Shown: positions 10,486-21,636, counted from the stretch's first letter. The stretch: DNA of 64,000 bases from Microcystis wesenbergii NRERC-220 (GCF_032027425.1 NZ_JAVSJA010000001.1:372001-436000); one strand, 5' to 3'. Numbers and translations: made by a program. Notes: generated from the sequence alone by a model not told the origin.

Positions 10486-10640
10486 TAATCGTTCAGGGGG
10501 GGACGAAATCTGGTAATCTGAGAGACATCGATGAAAAGTACCTACGGTCGATACCAACAATTAATGCTGACTCTGCTGCCCCAAGAGAGTCCTTCCACAG
10601 AGTCAAGACCACTGGCTACTTGACCCGCTCTGAACGGTTA
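10486..10640 (+). ncRNA. Strongly paired ~155-nt element upstream of the kinase: structured RNA or MITE
   Basis: TAATCGTTCAG (10486-10496) pairs along its full 11 positions (one G-U) with CTGAACGGTTA (10630-10640). The stem can be prolonged by a G-run against CCC with one bulged base. Inside are an 8-bp hairpin TGACTCTG/CAGAGTCA (10568-10575 with 10598-10605), a small hairpin GGTCGATACC, and CAAG/CTTG arms. Immediately after it TAAGTAGGTAGTT (10642-10654) pairs 12 of 13 with ACCTACCTACTTA (10723-10735). It matches no RNA family I can recall. TA-ended inverted repeats also fit a non-autonomous transposon. The rest of the 10411-10756 gap holds a GGCAAGAGG scrap only. Confidence 0.45.
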
Positions 10641-10756
10641 CTAAGTAGGTAGTTGGAATTAGATATAAGATGGATAGCCTTGAAAGGCTTGCTGTGACTC
10701 AATTCCCCAGAAAATTAATTGCACCTACCTACTTATATTGTTTTTCTCTGACAGCC

Positions 10757-12583
10757 ATGACTACCCTGCCTGATTTTAGTGCCTACGGTTATCAAGTTAC
10801 TGAGCAACTCAATCAGAATCTTCAAGGAGGTATAATTACCTATAAGGCTCTTGAAATCGCCAACGAAAAGCCAGTGGTGATTAAACAGTTTCGCTTTGCT
10901 ACTAGGAGTGATTGGGATAGTTACAAGGCAATTGAAAGAGAAATTGAGGTTTTACAAGGGTTAAATCATCCTGGTATTCCCCGATATTTGGCGCAATTTG
11001 ATCCAAGTAATGGTTTATGTTTAGTCCAGGAATATAAAGAGGCTCAACCTTTATCAAAACTTCGTGGTTTTAGTCCTGAAGAGATCAAAAGTATTGCCAC
11101 ACAAGTCTTAGAAATTTTGATTTATTTGCAAAAGAGAAAGCCGAGCATTTTCCACCGCGATATTAAACCAGAAAATGTTTTAGTTGATGAGATTTCTTCT
11201 GTCTCGTCTCTTGCAGATGGGGGAGAGATAAAAGCTTATTTAATTGATTTTGGCTTGGCGAGAATTGGCAATAGTACAATGGCTTTGAGCAGTCTGATAG
11301 GGGGTACACTTGGATTTATGCCTCCCGAACAAGTCCATAATCAAAAATTAACTAAAGCTTCTGATTTATATGGATTAGGAGCGACCTTAATCTGTTTAAT
11401 CACTCAAACTAAATCGGCTGATATTGGTACTTTGGTTGATTTTTCTACTAACAAAATTACTTTCAAAGACAAAGTATCTAAGTTTAGTTTAGGGTTTATT
11501 CAATGGTTAGAAAAAATGGTTGAGCCTAATCCAGCTAACCGTTACCAAAATGCCCGGTTAGCTTTGGAAGCGTTAAAATCTCTAGATTTAATCCGCATTC
11601 CAGAGGTTAGTTTAGATAAATTAGAATTAGATTTTGTGGCCAATTCCGTTGGTCAAGAACTGAGCAAAACTATCACAGTTACTAATACTATTCCTGATAC
11701 TATGCTACAAGGAGAATGGTCAGTTTCTCCTCATCCTAAAGATCCGCCGCATACTCCCGATAGTCACAGTTGGATTAGTTTTTCGCCACGAAAATTTGAG
11801 AGTAATCAGGTTAATTGTTTGCTTAGGGTTGATACCAGCAAGTTAAAAGCCAATAAAAATTATGAAAGGGAGATTGTTTTAAACAGTAATGCAAGACAGG
11901 AAAAGTATTATTTAAAAGTTAAGGTTAAAACTGCCCCCCTCCAACCCAATGTTTCTCTTCCGCCTTATGGGTTTATATTAGCTTTTGGTTTAGTTTTAGC
12001 GCTCATTTCAGGTATTGGGTTACAGGTTGGGCTGTTGGAAATTGTGATTGGCAGGTGGATTGCCGTGGGGATTTTCACGGCGATTGCCCTGGGGATTTAC
12101 TCGTCAAAGAATAGGCATTGGTTTGACTATGAGAATGATCCGCTTTCGGGTTACCTGCTTTTGTTTATGTTTTCAGGAGTCTTGGGGCCGATTGGCTGGA
12201 TGATTGTAGTGGTGATTGGCGGGGTGATTCGCTGGGCGAGTACGGGAGTGATTGACACTTTTGAGATTATCGACTCAATTAAGATACCGCTGGCGATTTC
12301 ACTGGGGTTTGGCGTGGTGCTGGCGATTAGCTGGGCGATTGAAAGAGCAATTAGGGCAATTCCCTGGAATGGGGGGCGGGCTATCGCTTTGTCTGTTTTG
12401 ACGGCAGCTACAGGTATTTTAACAGGAATTGGTGCAGTAATTGGCTTTAATTCTTATCTGCTTGCTGGTTTAACTGCTGCTGCTTTACCCCTAGCAGGAA
12501 TGTTAATTTATCCACCGTTGAAACTGGTAAGATTAAAAGCCCAACACCGCCGCCAAGAATCCCAGAATTTGATTGAACCGTAG
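10757..12583 (+). CDS. Membrane serine/threonine protein kinase (Hanks type)
   Basis: A 608-residue protein from the ATG at 10757 (MTTLPDFSAYGYQV), the usual opening of this cyanobacterial kinase family; an in-frame ATG at 10670 would add 29 unlikely residues across an inverted repeat. The kinase domain spans ~1-280: a glycine loop near 15-25, the ATP lysine in VVIKQF near 43, the catalytic loop HRDIKPEN near 133, DFGLAR near 162 and a P+1 GFMPPE motif near 190. A middle beta-rich segment (~290-390) follows, then about six hydrophobic helices to the end, so the kinase faces the cytoplasm anchored by C-terminal membrane segments. Substrates are unknown. It has no operon partner. Confidence 0.88.
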   Translation: MTTLPDFSAYGYQVTEQLNQNLQGGIITYKALEIANEKPVVIKQFRFATRSDWDSYKAIEREIEVLQGLNHPGIPRYLAQFDPSNGLCLVQEYKEAQPLSKLRGFSPEEIKSIATQVLEILIYLQKRKPSIFHRDIKPENVLVDEISSVSSLADGGEIKAYLIDFGLARIGNSTMALSSLIGGTLGFMPPEQVHNQKLTKASDLYGLGATLICLITQTKSADIGTLVDFSTNKITFKDKVSKFSLGFIQWLEKMVEPNPANRYQNARLALEALKSLDLIRIPEVSLDKLELDFVANSVGQELSKTITVTNTIPDTMLQGEWSVSPHPKDPPHTPDSHSWISFSPRKFESNQVNCLLRVDTSKLKANKNYEREIVLNSNARQEKYYLKVKVKTAPLQPNVSLPPYGFILAFGLVLALISGIGLQVGLLEIVIGRWIAVGIFTAIALGIYSSKNRHWFDYENDPLSGYLLLFMFSGVLGPIGWMIVVVIGGVIRWASTGVIDTFEIIDSIKIPLAISLGFGVVLAISWAIERAIRAIPWNGGRAIALSVLTAATGILTGIGAVIGFNSYLLAGLTAAALPLAGMLIYPPLKLVRLKAQHRRQESQNLIEP

Positions 12584-12589
12584 ATTTTT

Positions 12590-12727
12590 CCCAACCTGCT
12601 TTTTTCCAATCCTCTGCGTCAATTGCTGGTATCAAGGGAGTTTACAGGTTATGATATCAAAACTGTTCCCCATAAGGGATGGGTTGGCATCAAGAATGGT
12701 CAACTGTTAGGTATAAGTTCACAATAA
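12590..12727 (+). pseudogene. Remnant of a PIN-like (DUF5615-type) toxin gene
   Basis: The plus-strand frame ending at TAA 12725-12727 reads FTGYDIKTVPHKGWVGIKNG and ends QLLGISSQ. This resembles the GYDVKTVxxxGWxGIKNGxLL block of cyanobacterial PIN-like DUF5615 proteins, which are toxin-related. The N-terminal catalytic Asp segment and the downstream part (with the FVTxDxNL motif) are missing, and no start codon with a ribosome-binding site is present. It lies between the kinase stop and the iscA-like gene. The family call is from motif recall. Confidence 0.5.
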
Positions 12728-12760
12728 CTTGATATTATTATCACAATAGTCTCAAAAACA

Positions 12761-13084
12761 ATGATCGAATTAAGTCCCGCCGCCGCTAGAGAAATTGAAC
12801 GTTGGAGTCAAAGCCGTCGCCTGAGCGGTTCCTATCTGCGTTTGGCAGTAAAAAACGGAGGTTGTTCGGGACTTCACTACCATCTCGAATTAACCGATAT
12901 TCCGGCAGAAAACGATCGCTTTTATCAAAGTCAGGGTATTAATATTTTAGTCGATCCTGACAGCGATCGCTACCTACAAATTTTAAAATTAGACTATTCA
13001 GAAGATCTCATGGGTGGTGGTTTCCGTTTTACCAATGCCAACACCAAAAATACCTGCGGTTGTGGTCTTTCCTTTAGTGCTTAA
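12761..13084 (+). CDS. IscA/SufA/HesB-like iron-sulfur cluster carrier
   Basis: A 107-residue A-type carrier for FeS cluster assembly. The conserved cysteines are in place: NGGCSG near residue 34 and the C-terminal pair CGCG near 101. Spacing and length are normal. The N-terminus IELSPAAAREIE matches the family. It would accept clusters from the SUF scaffold and hand them to apoproteins, though some A-type proteins mainly bind iron. It is convergent with mraY, whose stop is one base away. Confidence 0.9.
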   Translation: MIELSPAAAREIERWSQSRRLSGSYLRLAVKNGGCSGLHYHLELTDIPAENDRFYQSQGINILVDPDSDRYLQILKLDYSEDLMGGGFRFTNANTKNTCGCGLSFSA

Positions 13085-14152
13085 TTAACTACTCCAAATA
13101 GCCAAGACAACTAAAAGCGCATTAACCAGATAAAATGCTCCCACAATCTTGGTTTCCGTCCAACCACTTAATTCTAAATGATGATGAAAAGGAGCCATTT
13201 TTAATAATCTTTTGCCCTGGCCATCGGGTCCTTTTGTGGCTTTATAATAGATAACCTGAGCGATTACCGAAAGAGATTCCAGAAAGAACAGACCACTAAT
13301 TAAAAATAATCCCCAGAGATGTCCAGTAATTAAACCCACCGCAGCTAAAGCACCTCCCAAAGCGAGGGAACCCGTATCACCCATGAACACTTTAGCGGGG
13401 TTGCGGTTATGAAAAATGAAGCCTAGACAAGCACCAGCAAAACAAGTGCAGAAAATCGCTAAATCCGGATGACTAGGGGCGATAATAAGACCTAAACCCA
13501 AAAAAGCGATCGCACCTGTTCCCCCCGCTAATCCATCCACCCCATCGGTGAGATTAGTGGCGTTACTTTCAGCCACAAGGACAAATCCCGCCAAAATCCA
13601 GAAGAAAAAGCCCAAAGGAATCACTAATCGACCCCAAAGGGTGATATCGGTACTCACCTGATTGACCAACATCCAGAGACAAAAAAGCACCGCCCCCGTT
13701 ATCTGTAAAATTAACTTCATCCGGGGGGATAGGCCTTTATTCGACTTATAACGCAGAATTTGCCAATCATCTAACCAACCGATACCCATGTAAGCAAAAG
13801 TCAGCAAAGCAACCGCCACCACATTAGGAGTGAATTTAGACCAGATTAAAGCGAAAATAAGGGCTACTGGCACAAAAAAGCTGCCTCCCATTGTCGGGGT
13901 TCCTGCTTTCTTTAAATGAGCCTGTGGTCCATCTTCGCGCATAATCTGACCCATTTTCAAGCGTCGCAGCACCGGTACTACTTGACAACCAAGACCACCA
14001 CTGATTAACGTTGTGGCCATCAGGGGGAGTAACAGGGAATTAGTGGACTGAAAAAAAACTACTAACAGAAATAGTAGTCCCGTTAGTAGAATCAGGAGAT
14101 GGGTTCCAGTGGGTTTTTTAAAGATAGGGGCGGAAAAAATGTTAGCGTTCAC
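13085..14152 (-). CDS. mraY: Phospho-N-acetylmuramoyl-pentapeptide transferase
   Basis: A 355-residue integral membrane enzyme that transfers phospho-MurNAc-pentapeptide from UDP to undecaprenyl phosphate, making lipid I. About ten hydrophobic segments are visible, with the signature motifs KKAGTPTMGG near residue 81, NATNLTDGVDGLAGG near 195 (Mg-binding Asp), and a cytoplasmic MAPFHHHLELSGW near 317. It is not in an mra/mur cluster here, as expected for cyanobacteria. The downstream iscA-like gene is convergent. Confidence 0.96.
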   Translation of the reverse strand: MNANIFSAPIFKKPTGTHLLILLTGLLFLLVVFFQSTNSLLLPLMATTLISGGLGCQVVPVLRRLKMGQIMREDGPQAHLKKAGTPTMGGSFFVPVALIFALIWSKFTPNVVAVALLTFAYMGIGWLDDWQILRYKSNKGLSPRMKLILQITGAVLFCLWMLVNQVSTDITLWGRLVIPLGFFFWILAGFVLVAESNATNLTDGVDGLAGGTGAIAFLGLGLIIAPSHPDLAIFCTCFAGACLGFIFHNRNPAKVFMGDTGSLALGGALAAVGLITGHLWGLFLISGLFFLESLSVIAQVIYYKATKGPDGQGKRLLKMAPFHHHLELSGWTETKIVGAFYLVNALLVVLAIWSS

Positions 14153-14197
14153 GACTAAAGCGCCAGATAAGGGGAAAATTTGCCAAAGAAGACGGGA

Positions 14198-14461
14198 TTA
14201 ATCTTCATCTAAGACTAATTCATCCTCGTCGTCATCATAACCGATATCATCGACATCCATCAGTTCAGATAGTTCCACATCTTCTTCGAGAGTCAGATCC
14301 GGTTCGGCGATTTTATCCCGGGGAATCATGCGATTATTTTTTTCTAACCACTCGACAATGGAAGCGTCTTTTTTTAGGGGAATAACCGCGGCCGGTTCGT
14401 AGCGGGGTTCTTGACGAATAGAAGGATTAAGCATAATCACTCGACGATTAACAGCAATCAT
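14198..14461 (-). CDS. DUF3134 family acidic small protein
   Basis: An 87-residue protein with an extremely acidic C-terminus (DVDDIGYDDDEDELVLDED). The segment MLNPSIRQEPRYEPAAVIPL opens the DUF3134 family as I know it, which argues for the ATG at 14434. The upstream ATG at 14461 overlaps the stop of the Nudix gene as ATGA, which suggests translational coupling, so both starts are possible and the longer is listed. Function is unknown. It is conserved in cyanobacteria. Confidence 0.75.
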   Translation of the reverse strand: MIAVNRRVIMLNPSIRQEPRYEPAAVIPLKKDASIVEWLEKNNRMIPRDKIAEPDLTLEEDVELSELMDVDDIGYDDDEDELVLDED

Positions 14462-14880
14462 TTCGAGTTTACCATGTCTTTTAAGGCTCTGATAATCTCT
14501 TGATTGGCCGCGGGGAAAGTGTAATTATCTAGTTCCTGGATAGTTACCCAGCGGATTTCTTCACATTCGATCGCTCTCGCTTGGCCGCTGAGATAACGAC
14601 AGTTATATACTTGTAGATTCACCCGAAAATGACTATAGGTGTGATCGATAGTGATTAAATGACTATCAACTGCGATTTCAATGCCAATTTCTTCTAATAT
14701 CTCCCGTTTAATACATTCCTGTACCGTTTCATTGCCTTCGATTTTGCCCCCGGGGAATTCCCAAAAACCGCCCAAGAGTCCCTTGGCTAGACGGCGATCG
14801 ATTAAAATTAAATCTCGATCATCTCTAATTACGGCCACACCGATTTGTTTAGAAGCTAAAGAGTCTGTTTCGGGAATCAT
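14458..14880 (-). CDS. mutT: Nudix hydrolase, MutT-like (8-oxo-dGTP diphosphatase)
   Basis: A 140-residue Nudix enzyme. The Nudix box is visible as GGKIEGNETVQECIKREILE followed by EIGIEI near residues 43-67, after WEFPGGK. Its likely role is hydrolysing 8-oxo-dGTP to keep oxidised guanine out of DNA; the LIDRRLAKGLLGGFWEFPGG block matches MutT rather than other Nudix types. Its stop overlaps the start of the DUF3134 gene (ATGA), so they are probably co-transcribed and coupled. Confidence 0.88.
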   Translation of the reverse strand: MIPETDSLASKQIGVAVIRDDRDLILIDRRLAKGLLGGFWEFPGGKIEGNETVQECIKREILEEIGIEIAVDSHLITIDHTYSHFRVNLQVYNCRYLSGQARAIECEEIRWVTIQELDNYTFPAANQEIIRALKDMVNSK

Positions 14881-14983
14881 AGCGGTTATTGGCGAAAAAA
14901 TAGGAAAAAATAGTTAAAAACTGACTGCGGAAAATTGAGTCAAAAGATGATATGATCGAGAATTGTACGATTAACGATTAACA

Positions 14984-15307
14984 ATGACAGTCAGTTCCGA
15001 ATCAAAGTTTATTTTAAAAGTATTGTGGTTAGATCAGAACGTAGCGATCGCTGTAGATCAGGTGGTCGGCAAAGGAACTAGCCCCCTGACCGCTTATTTT
15101 TTCTGGCCGCGCAATGATGCTTGGCAACAACTCCAAGAGGAGTTAGAAGCAAAACACTGGATTGATGAGTCCGATCGCGTTGATGTTCTCAACAAAGCCA
15201 CAGAAGTAATTAATTTTTGGCAAGAGTTACGCAATCAAGGCCGACAAATCCCCATGGCCGATGCACAGTTAAAATTCCCCGAAGTTGTTTTTAGTGGTAG
15301 CAATTAA
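14984..15307 (+). CDS. ycf65: Ribosomal protein PSRP-3/Ycf65 (cS23) homologue
   Basis: A 107-residue protein of the Ycf65/PSRP-3 family, a small-subunit ribosomal protein shared by cyanobacteria and plastids. Diagnostic stretches are [19 protein letters not shown] near residue 9, [18 protein letters not shown] near 32 and an EINFWQ-like segment ([12 protein letters not shown]) near 73. Length is normal. It is monocistronic, divergent from mutT. Confidence 0.9.
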   Translation: MTVSSESKFILKVLWLDQNVAIAVDQVVGKGTSPLTAYFFWPRNDAWQQLQEELEAKHWIDESDRVDVLNKATEVINFWQELRNQGRQIPMADAQLKFPEVVFSGSN

Positions 15308-15543
15308 TTTATAAGCTGTTCGTAATTTAAATTGCTTGTTGAGACGAGGCAAGAGGCAAGAGTCAAAAGGCAACAGTAAAGGGATTGGGGAAGGTTCGGC
15401 TAATCTAAGAATAAGCGTTTTAAATGCGTCTTAGCTTAGCAGTTATCTTAATGGGGAGCGACAAAATCTCCAGTTTTAGGCAACGGAAAACAGGAAACTT
15501 TTCCAGTAATCACCGATCAGCAGGAGAACAGCAACTTCTCAAT

Positions 15544-15639
15544 AAGTACCTAAGCAAAATTAATTACACATATCTAAACACCTCTTGCCTCTTGCCTCTT
15601 GCCTATCTTCACTAGGAAATTAATTTTGCACGACTACTT
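15544..15639 (-). mobile_element. MITE-like element, copy B
   Basis: A 96-bp inverted copy of the element at 411-514: it starts AAGTACCTAAGCAAAATTAA and ends TTAATTTTGCACGACTACTT, with GCCTCTT repeats inside. It differs from copy A mainly in the number of GGCAAGA-type internal units. The rest of the 15308-15744 gap holds GGCAAGAGG scraps, HIP-like and TTATCAG heptamers, and the atp terminator. No gene is supported. Confidence 0.7.
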
Positions 15640-15681
15640 AACAGTATTCACTGAAACCTCAAATCTGATAACTGATAACTG

Positions 15682-15720
15682 AAAAAGAATCGGGTAGGTT
15701 TATATAAACCCGCCCGATTT
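15682..15720 (-). terminator. Terminator of the atpB-atpC operon
   Basis: On the minus strand AATCGGGCGGGTTTA and TAAACCTACCCGATT form a long stem with one mismatch, followed by CTTTTTC. It lies 25 nt past the atpC stop, the right place and orientation for rho-independent termination. Confidence 0.8.
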
Positions 15721-15744
15721 TGCTTTAATTTAATTTGGTTGGGT

Positions 15745-16161
15745 TTAAACCGATACTAAACCGCCGGCGGCCTGGTATCTAGCGCGAGCTTTGCGCCATG
15801 ATTGTTGCGCTTGGATAGTTTTGCGACGGTCATCCCCTTTACTGACTTCATCGAGACGAGTTTGGGCCCGTTCGTATTCGGCGCGAGCTTTTTCTTTATC
15901 GATTTTTGAGCCTAATTCCGCCCCATTAACGAGGACTTTGATCTCATTATTTTCGACTTCGGCAAAACCGCCCAAAACTGCGATATTTTCCCAGTCTTTC
16001 CCCGGTCGAATTCGCATTACGCCAATATTCAGGGCAGTTAATAAAGGAGCGTGACCACTAAGAATACCTAATTGTCCCGTGGAACTGGGTAGGATTACTT
16101 CTTCAGCCACGTTATCCCAGACAATGCGATCGGGTGTAATAACCCGTACTGTAATGCTCAT
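15745..16161 (-). CDS. atpC: ATP synthase epsilon subunit
   Basis: A 138-residue epsilon subunit of the thylakoid F1Fo ATP synthase. The N-terminal beta-sandwich ([33 protein letters not shown] near 32) and the helical C-terminus ([16 protein letters not shown] near 87) are typical. It couples the central stalk to gamma and inhibits ATPase activity in the dark in cyanobacteria. It lies 74 nt behind atpB in the standard cyanobacterial atpBE order. Confidence 0.96.
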   Translation of the reverse strand: MSITVRVITPDRIVWDNVAEEVILPSSTGQLGILSGHAPLLTALNIGVMRIRPGKDWENIAVLGGFAEVENNEIKVLVNGAELGSKIDKEKARAEYERAQTRLDEVSKGDDRRKTIQAQQSWRKARARYQAAGGLVSV

Positions 16162-16235
16162 TGGTGATAATAACGATAATTTTGGCAGATTTCTGGGTTA
16201 AGTAACCGCGTTTAGCGGTTACTACTGACTTTTCA

Positions 16236-18289
<2,054 letters not shown>

Positions 18290-18430
18290 ATGAATTCTGC
18301 TAAAATTATCGCTATTATCACGGGAGCGATTTCGATTTTAATCGCCGTTGCCTATTTAATCCTAGTTCAGATTCTTGACTTTCGTAGCGAGATGATTCCC
18401 GCTCCCCTAGAAGTTATTTTTCCAGGATGA
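18290..18430 (+). CDS. Conserved small single-pass membrane protein
   Basis: A 46-residue protein: MNSAKIIAIITGAISILIA opens a single transmembrane helix that continues to about residue 28, followed by LDFRSEMIPAP and a short tail. Small proteins of this pattern are conserved across cyanobacteria, including reduced marine genomes, but I know no function. An in-frame ATG at 18233 would add a non-hydrophobic 19-residue extension; the ATG at 18290 gives the conserved start. It ends just before a strong hairpin shared with clpC. Confidence 0.6.
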   Translation: MNSAKIIAIITGAISILIAVAYLILVQILDFRSEMIPAPLEVIFPG

Positions 18431-18436
18431 TAAAAA

Positions 18437-18463
18437 TCGGGGTTGAAAAATTTTCAACCCCGA
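18437..18463 (-). terminator. clpC terminator, near-perfect palindrome
   Basis: TCGGGGTTGAAAA and TTTTCAACCCCGA form a 13-bp inverted repeat around one central base. On the minus strand it is followed by TTTTTATCA, so it best serves clpC, whose stop is 22 nt away; on the plus strand it follows the 46-aa gene but lacks a clean T-run. Confidence 0.8.
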
Positions 18464-18484
18464 AAAAAGCAATTTTTGAGCGGA

Positions 18485-20872
18485 TTAACCCACCGATTGT
18501 AACTGTAATTGCGAGAGAATATCGCTCTGCTCAGAGCGCTGATGACTAGAGACTGTCACCACAGCTTCAGCAGTTACATCTAATATCGCATGGTCTCCAG
18601 AATTGACTTTTCCCGATAACATCGCCTCGGCTAAACTATCCTCTAAGCGTCGAGTTAAGGCACGACGTAAAGGCCGCGCACCGTAGCTAGGATCATAACC
18701 CTCATTGATGACCAAATCCTTGAAAGCGGCGGTAACCTCCACAGAAATGCCTTTTTCTGTCAATTGTTTGGCTAGATCTGCGATCAGAATATCGGCAATC
18801 TGGGTAACTTCTTCGCGAGTTAACTGTCGGAAAACAATGATTTCATCGAGACGGTTGAGAAATTCGGGACGGAAATATTGTTTTAACTCCTCTGTCACCC
18901 GATTAGAAATCTGTTGGTAACGGGATTGAGCAAAATCGTCAGCAATCTCGAATCCTAAGCTATTACCGCCTTTTTCGATGACTTTTGAGCCAATATTCGA
19001 GGTCATGATAATTAGGGTATTCTTAAAGTCCACCCGACGACCTTGGGAATCGGTCAAATGACCATCTTCTAACAGTTGCAGGAGAAGATTAAAAACATCG
19101 GGATGTGCTTTCTCGATTTCGTCAAACAAGACCACTCTATAGGGTTGACGACGCACTGCTTCCGTTAACTGACCGCCTTCATTGTAACCGATGTATCCGG
19201 GAGGCGCACCAATTAACTTAGAAACCGTGTGGGATTCCATAAATTCCGACATATCTAGGCGAATCATACTGGATTCTGAGCCAAAGAGCAACTTAGCTAA
19301 GGCTTTCGTTAATTCAGTTTTACCCACTCCCGTGGGACCGGCAAAAATAAACGAGGCAATCGGACGGTTAGGATTCTTTAAATTTACTCGCGCTCGACGA
19401 ATAGCACGAGAAACGGCATTTACTGCCTCCTGTTGACCAATAATCCGCTCGTGCAGTTGATATTCCAGATTTAAGAGCGATTCCGACTCAGTTTCAGTTA
19501 ATTGGGTAACGGGAATACCAGTCCAAGCGGCGACAATTTGGGCGATTTCCTCCGCATCCACCACTGGAATTAAAGATTCGGGGTTAATTAGGGGTGATTC
19601 TTCGCTAACCTCTGCGGGACTTTTACTTTGCAGGGAATAGCGCAGATGGGTGCGGGATCCCGCTTCATCGAGAAGATCGATCGCTTTGTCCGGTAAAAAG
19701 CGATCATTGATATAGCGAGAGGATAGATTAACGGCAGCTTCGATCGCTTTTTGATCGTATTTTACCTGATGGAAATCCTCGTAGGTGGCTTTTAAACCGC
19801 GTAAAATCTCGATCGCTTGCTCTTTAGTCGGTTCTCCCACCATAACTGGCTGAAAACGTCTTTCTAGAGCCGCATCTCGCTCAATATGCTGTTTATACTC
19901 ATCGAGAGTGGTGGCTCCTAAACACTGTAACTCCCCGCGAGCTAAAGCAGGTTTAAGCAAGTTAGAAGCATCCATGGCTCCTCCCATGCTACCAGCACCC
20001 ACAAGAGTGTGAATTTCATCGATAAACAGGATAATACTGCCCGATTTGCGAACTTCCTCCACAACACCCTTTAAACGTTCCTCAAAATCGCCGCGAAAAC
20101 GGGTTCCCGCCAGTAAAGACCCCATATCGAGGGCAATTACCTGTTTATCCCGCAAAAGTTCGGGAATATCGCCATTATGGATGAGTTGTGCTAAACCTTC
20201 AGCGATCGCTGTTTTCCCCACCCCCGGCTCACCGAGTAAAATCGGGTTATTCTTGCCGCGACGGCCCAAAATTTGGATAACTCGCTCGATTTCTGCCTCT
20301 CTACCGATTACAGGGTCAATTTTGCCGTTTTTGACCTCTTGGCTTAAATTGCGACTATATTGGGCTAAAATACCGCCTTGGGGAGCATTTTTCTGGTCTT
20401 CATAGTCACTCTTTGCCGTGAAGCGACCACTAGCGACTTTTTCCCCGGCATTTTTAATTAAAAGGCTGCGAAGTTTGATCAAATCAACACCCTGCATAAT
20501 TAAAATTTTAGCGGCTAGGGATTCGGGATCGGCGGTGATAGCGAGTAATAGATGTTCAGGTGCGATCGCCTGTTCCCCTAATTGTCGAGCTTCCTGAAAT
20601 GCTTGCTCGAACATCTTTTTCGCTTTCGGGGTAAAAGGGATATTAACGGGACTGTAACCGGTGCCGCGGCCGGTCATTCCTTCAATCAGGCGGCGACTTT
20701 CGTGCAGGGTGACTTTTAAATCCTTGAGAATTGAGGCTGCGGTGGCGGTGGCTTCTCCTATCAATCCTAACAGTAAATGCTCCGTACCCACGACACTGTG
20801 ACCGGTACGACGGGCTTCTTCTTGGGCGAACATCACCGCTTTGATAGCTTTCTGGTTAAAGTATTCAAACAT
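18485..20872 (-). CDS. clpC: ClpC-like AAA+ chaperone with shortened middle domain
   Basis: A 795-residue Hsp100 protein with two AAA+ modules: Clp-N repeats at 1-145, Walker A GEPGVGKT at 214-221, Walker [14 protein letters not shown] near 280, and a second Walker A GPTGVGKT near 510. The ClpP-docking loop region [11 protein letters not shown] and the D2 small domain are present. Between [11 protein letters not shown] (~405) and DAEEIAQIV (~440) there are only ~30 residues, whereas classical ClpC has a coiled-coil M domain with a UVR motif of about 70. The N-terminus also departs from canonical cyanobacterial ClpC. It is therefore a paralogous or adaptor-independent form, not a frameshift: the frame is open throughout. 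Confidence 0.88.
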   Translation of the reverse strand: MFEYFNQKAIKAVMFAQEEARRTGHSVVGTEHLLLGLIGEATATAASILKDLKVTLHESRRLIEGMTGRGTGYSPVNIPFTPKAKKMFEQAFQEARQLGEQAIAPEHLLLAITADPESLAAKILIMQGVDLIKLRSLLIKNAGEKVASGRFTAKSDYEDQKNAPQGGILAQYSRNLSQEVKNGKIDPVIGREAEIERVIQILGRRGKNNPILLGEPGVGKTAIAEGLAQLIHNGDIPELLRDKQVIALDMGSLLAGTRFRGDFEERLKGVVEEVRKSGSIILFIDEIHTLVGAGSMGGAMDASNLLKPALARGELQCLGATTLDEYKQHIERDAALERRFQPVMVGEPTKEQAIEILRGLKATYEDFHQVKYDQKAIEAAVNLSSRYINDRFLPDKAIDLLDEAGSRTHLRYSLQSKSPAEVSEESPLINPESLIPVVDAEEIAQIVAAWTGIPVTQLTETESESLLNLEYQLHERIIGQQEAVNAVSRAIRRARVNLKNPNRPIASFIFAGPTGVGKTELTKALAKLLFGSESSMIRLDMSEFMESHTVSKLIGAPPGYIGYNEGGQLTEAVRRQPYRVVLFDEIEKAHPDVFNLLLQLLEDGHLTDSQGRRVDFKNTLIIMTSNIGSKVIEKGGNSLGFEIADDFAQSRYQQISNRVTEELKQYFRPEFLNRLDEIIVFRQLTREEVTQIADILIADLAKQLTEKGISVEVTAAFKDLVINEGYDPSYGARPLRRALTRRLEDSLAEAMLSGKVNSGDHAILDVTAEAVVTVSSHQRSEQSDILSQLQLQSVG

Positions 20873-20929
20873 GATCGACGGCTTCCTGGCTACTGGGCTT
20901 TACCTGTTACTGTAACGTTTTCTTTACAT

Positions 20930-21106
20930 TAGCCGGAAGGGGGATATCCGTATCAGCAGGGTGGGTTAGGGGACAGGAGTAGGGAGTGGGAATTATGAAT
21001 TATGAATTATGAATTATGAAGTGGGGTGATGGGGGAGTGGGGAGACCACTTCGTGCGCGTTGCGGGGGGAGGTGGGGAGACCACTTCGTGCGCCTTGCGG
21101 GGGGAG
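20930..21106. repeat. AATTATGAATT repeats and a 32-bp tandem duplication
   Basis: AATTATG heptamers (20991-21018) are followed by two copies of GTGGGGAGACCACTTCGTGC at 21038 and 21070, each continuing into a G-run. The second copy differs by one base. No gene is seen. Confidence 0.6.
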
Positions 21107-21247
21107 ATGATGGTAACGAATTTGCAGGTTCAGCCGGAAATATGGGGAAACTTGCCAATATTTCGCCAATCGAAGGGCGGTACTCCCAGTGATTTCTGGG
21201 CGACCGTTGACGATCTCGTTAATCCGATTGATGTACCATATAACTGA
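21107..21247 (+). CDS. Hypothetical 46-residue protein
   Basis: A short frame starting at ATGATG (21107/21110) with GGGGGGAG just upstream and ending 11 nt before the toxin pseudogene. The protein, with PEIWGNLPIFRQSKG and FWATVDDLVNPIDVPYN, looks like ordinary coding sequence but I recognise no family. It could be a remnant of a larger accessory gene cut off by the upstream repeat. Low confidence. Confidence 0.3.
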   Translation: MMVTNLQVQPEIWGNLPIFRQSKGGTPSDFWATVDDLVNPIDVPYN

Positions 21248-21450
21248 GAAGGTAAGGATTGAAAAGGCTGCCAGCCAAGTTTTTTCGAGCCGAAGGTGGG
21301 TCGGAGCCAGTCAAAGATTGGTGGAAAACTCTCAGCCGTGAAGATTGCCGGATTATTGGCAGCGATATCAAGGACGTAGAGTTTAGCTTTCCCATCGGCT
21401 GCCCCTGTGCCGTTCACTTTCCGGTTATCAAGACTTATGGGAGGTGCGGA

Positions 21451-21478
21451 GTAGGGGCAATTCATGAATTGCCCCTAC
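21451..21478. repeat. 28-bp perfect palindrome inserted in the toxin gene
   Basis: Half-site GTAGGGGCAATTCA followed by its exact reverse complement. It sits where the toxin reading breaks between VRS and the resumed family sequence. Short perfect palindromes of this GTAGGGGC type are widespread in cyanobacterial genomes. Confidence 0.8.
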
Positions 21479-21580
21479 GGGCAGACGCATCACGCGGGTC
21501 ATCTTTTACATCAGCCGAGGGGAGATGATTCTGCCGCACGGCAACATCGGCGAAGTCCCAAAAACCCCAAAACGGGAAAT

Positions 21581-21614
21581 CTAGTAGGGGCGAACGGCCG
21601 TTCGCCCCTACTAG
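21581..21614. repeat. 34-bp perfect palindrome inserted in the toxin gene
   Basis: Half-site CTAGTAGGGGCGAACGG followed by its exact reverse complement, interrupting the C-terminal toxin codons. CTAG at both ends may include a target duplication. It shares the GTAGGGGC end with the palindrome at 21451 but has a different core. Confidence 0.8.
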
Positions 21615-21636
21615 CGCAAGAAGGAACAGGAAAAAT

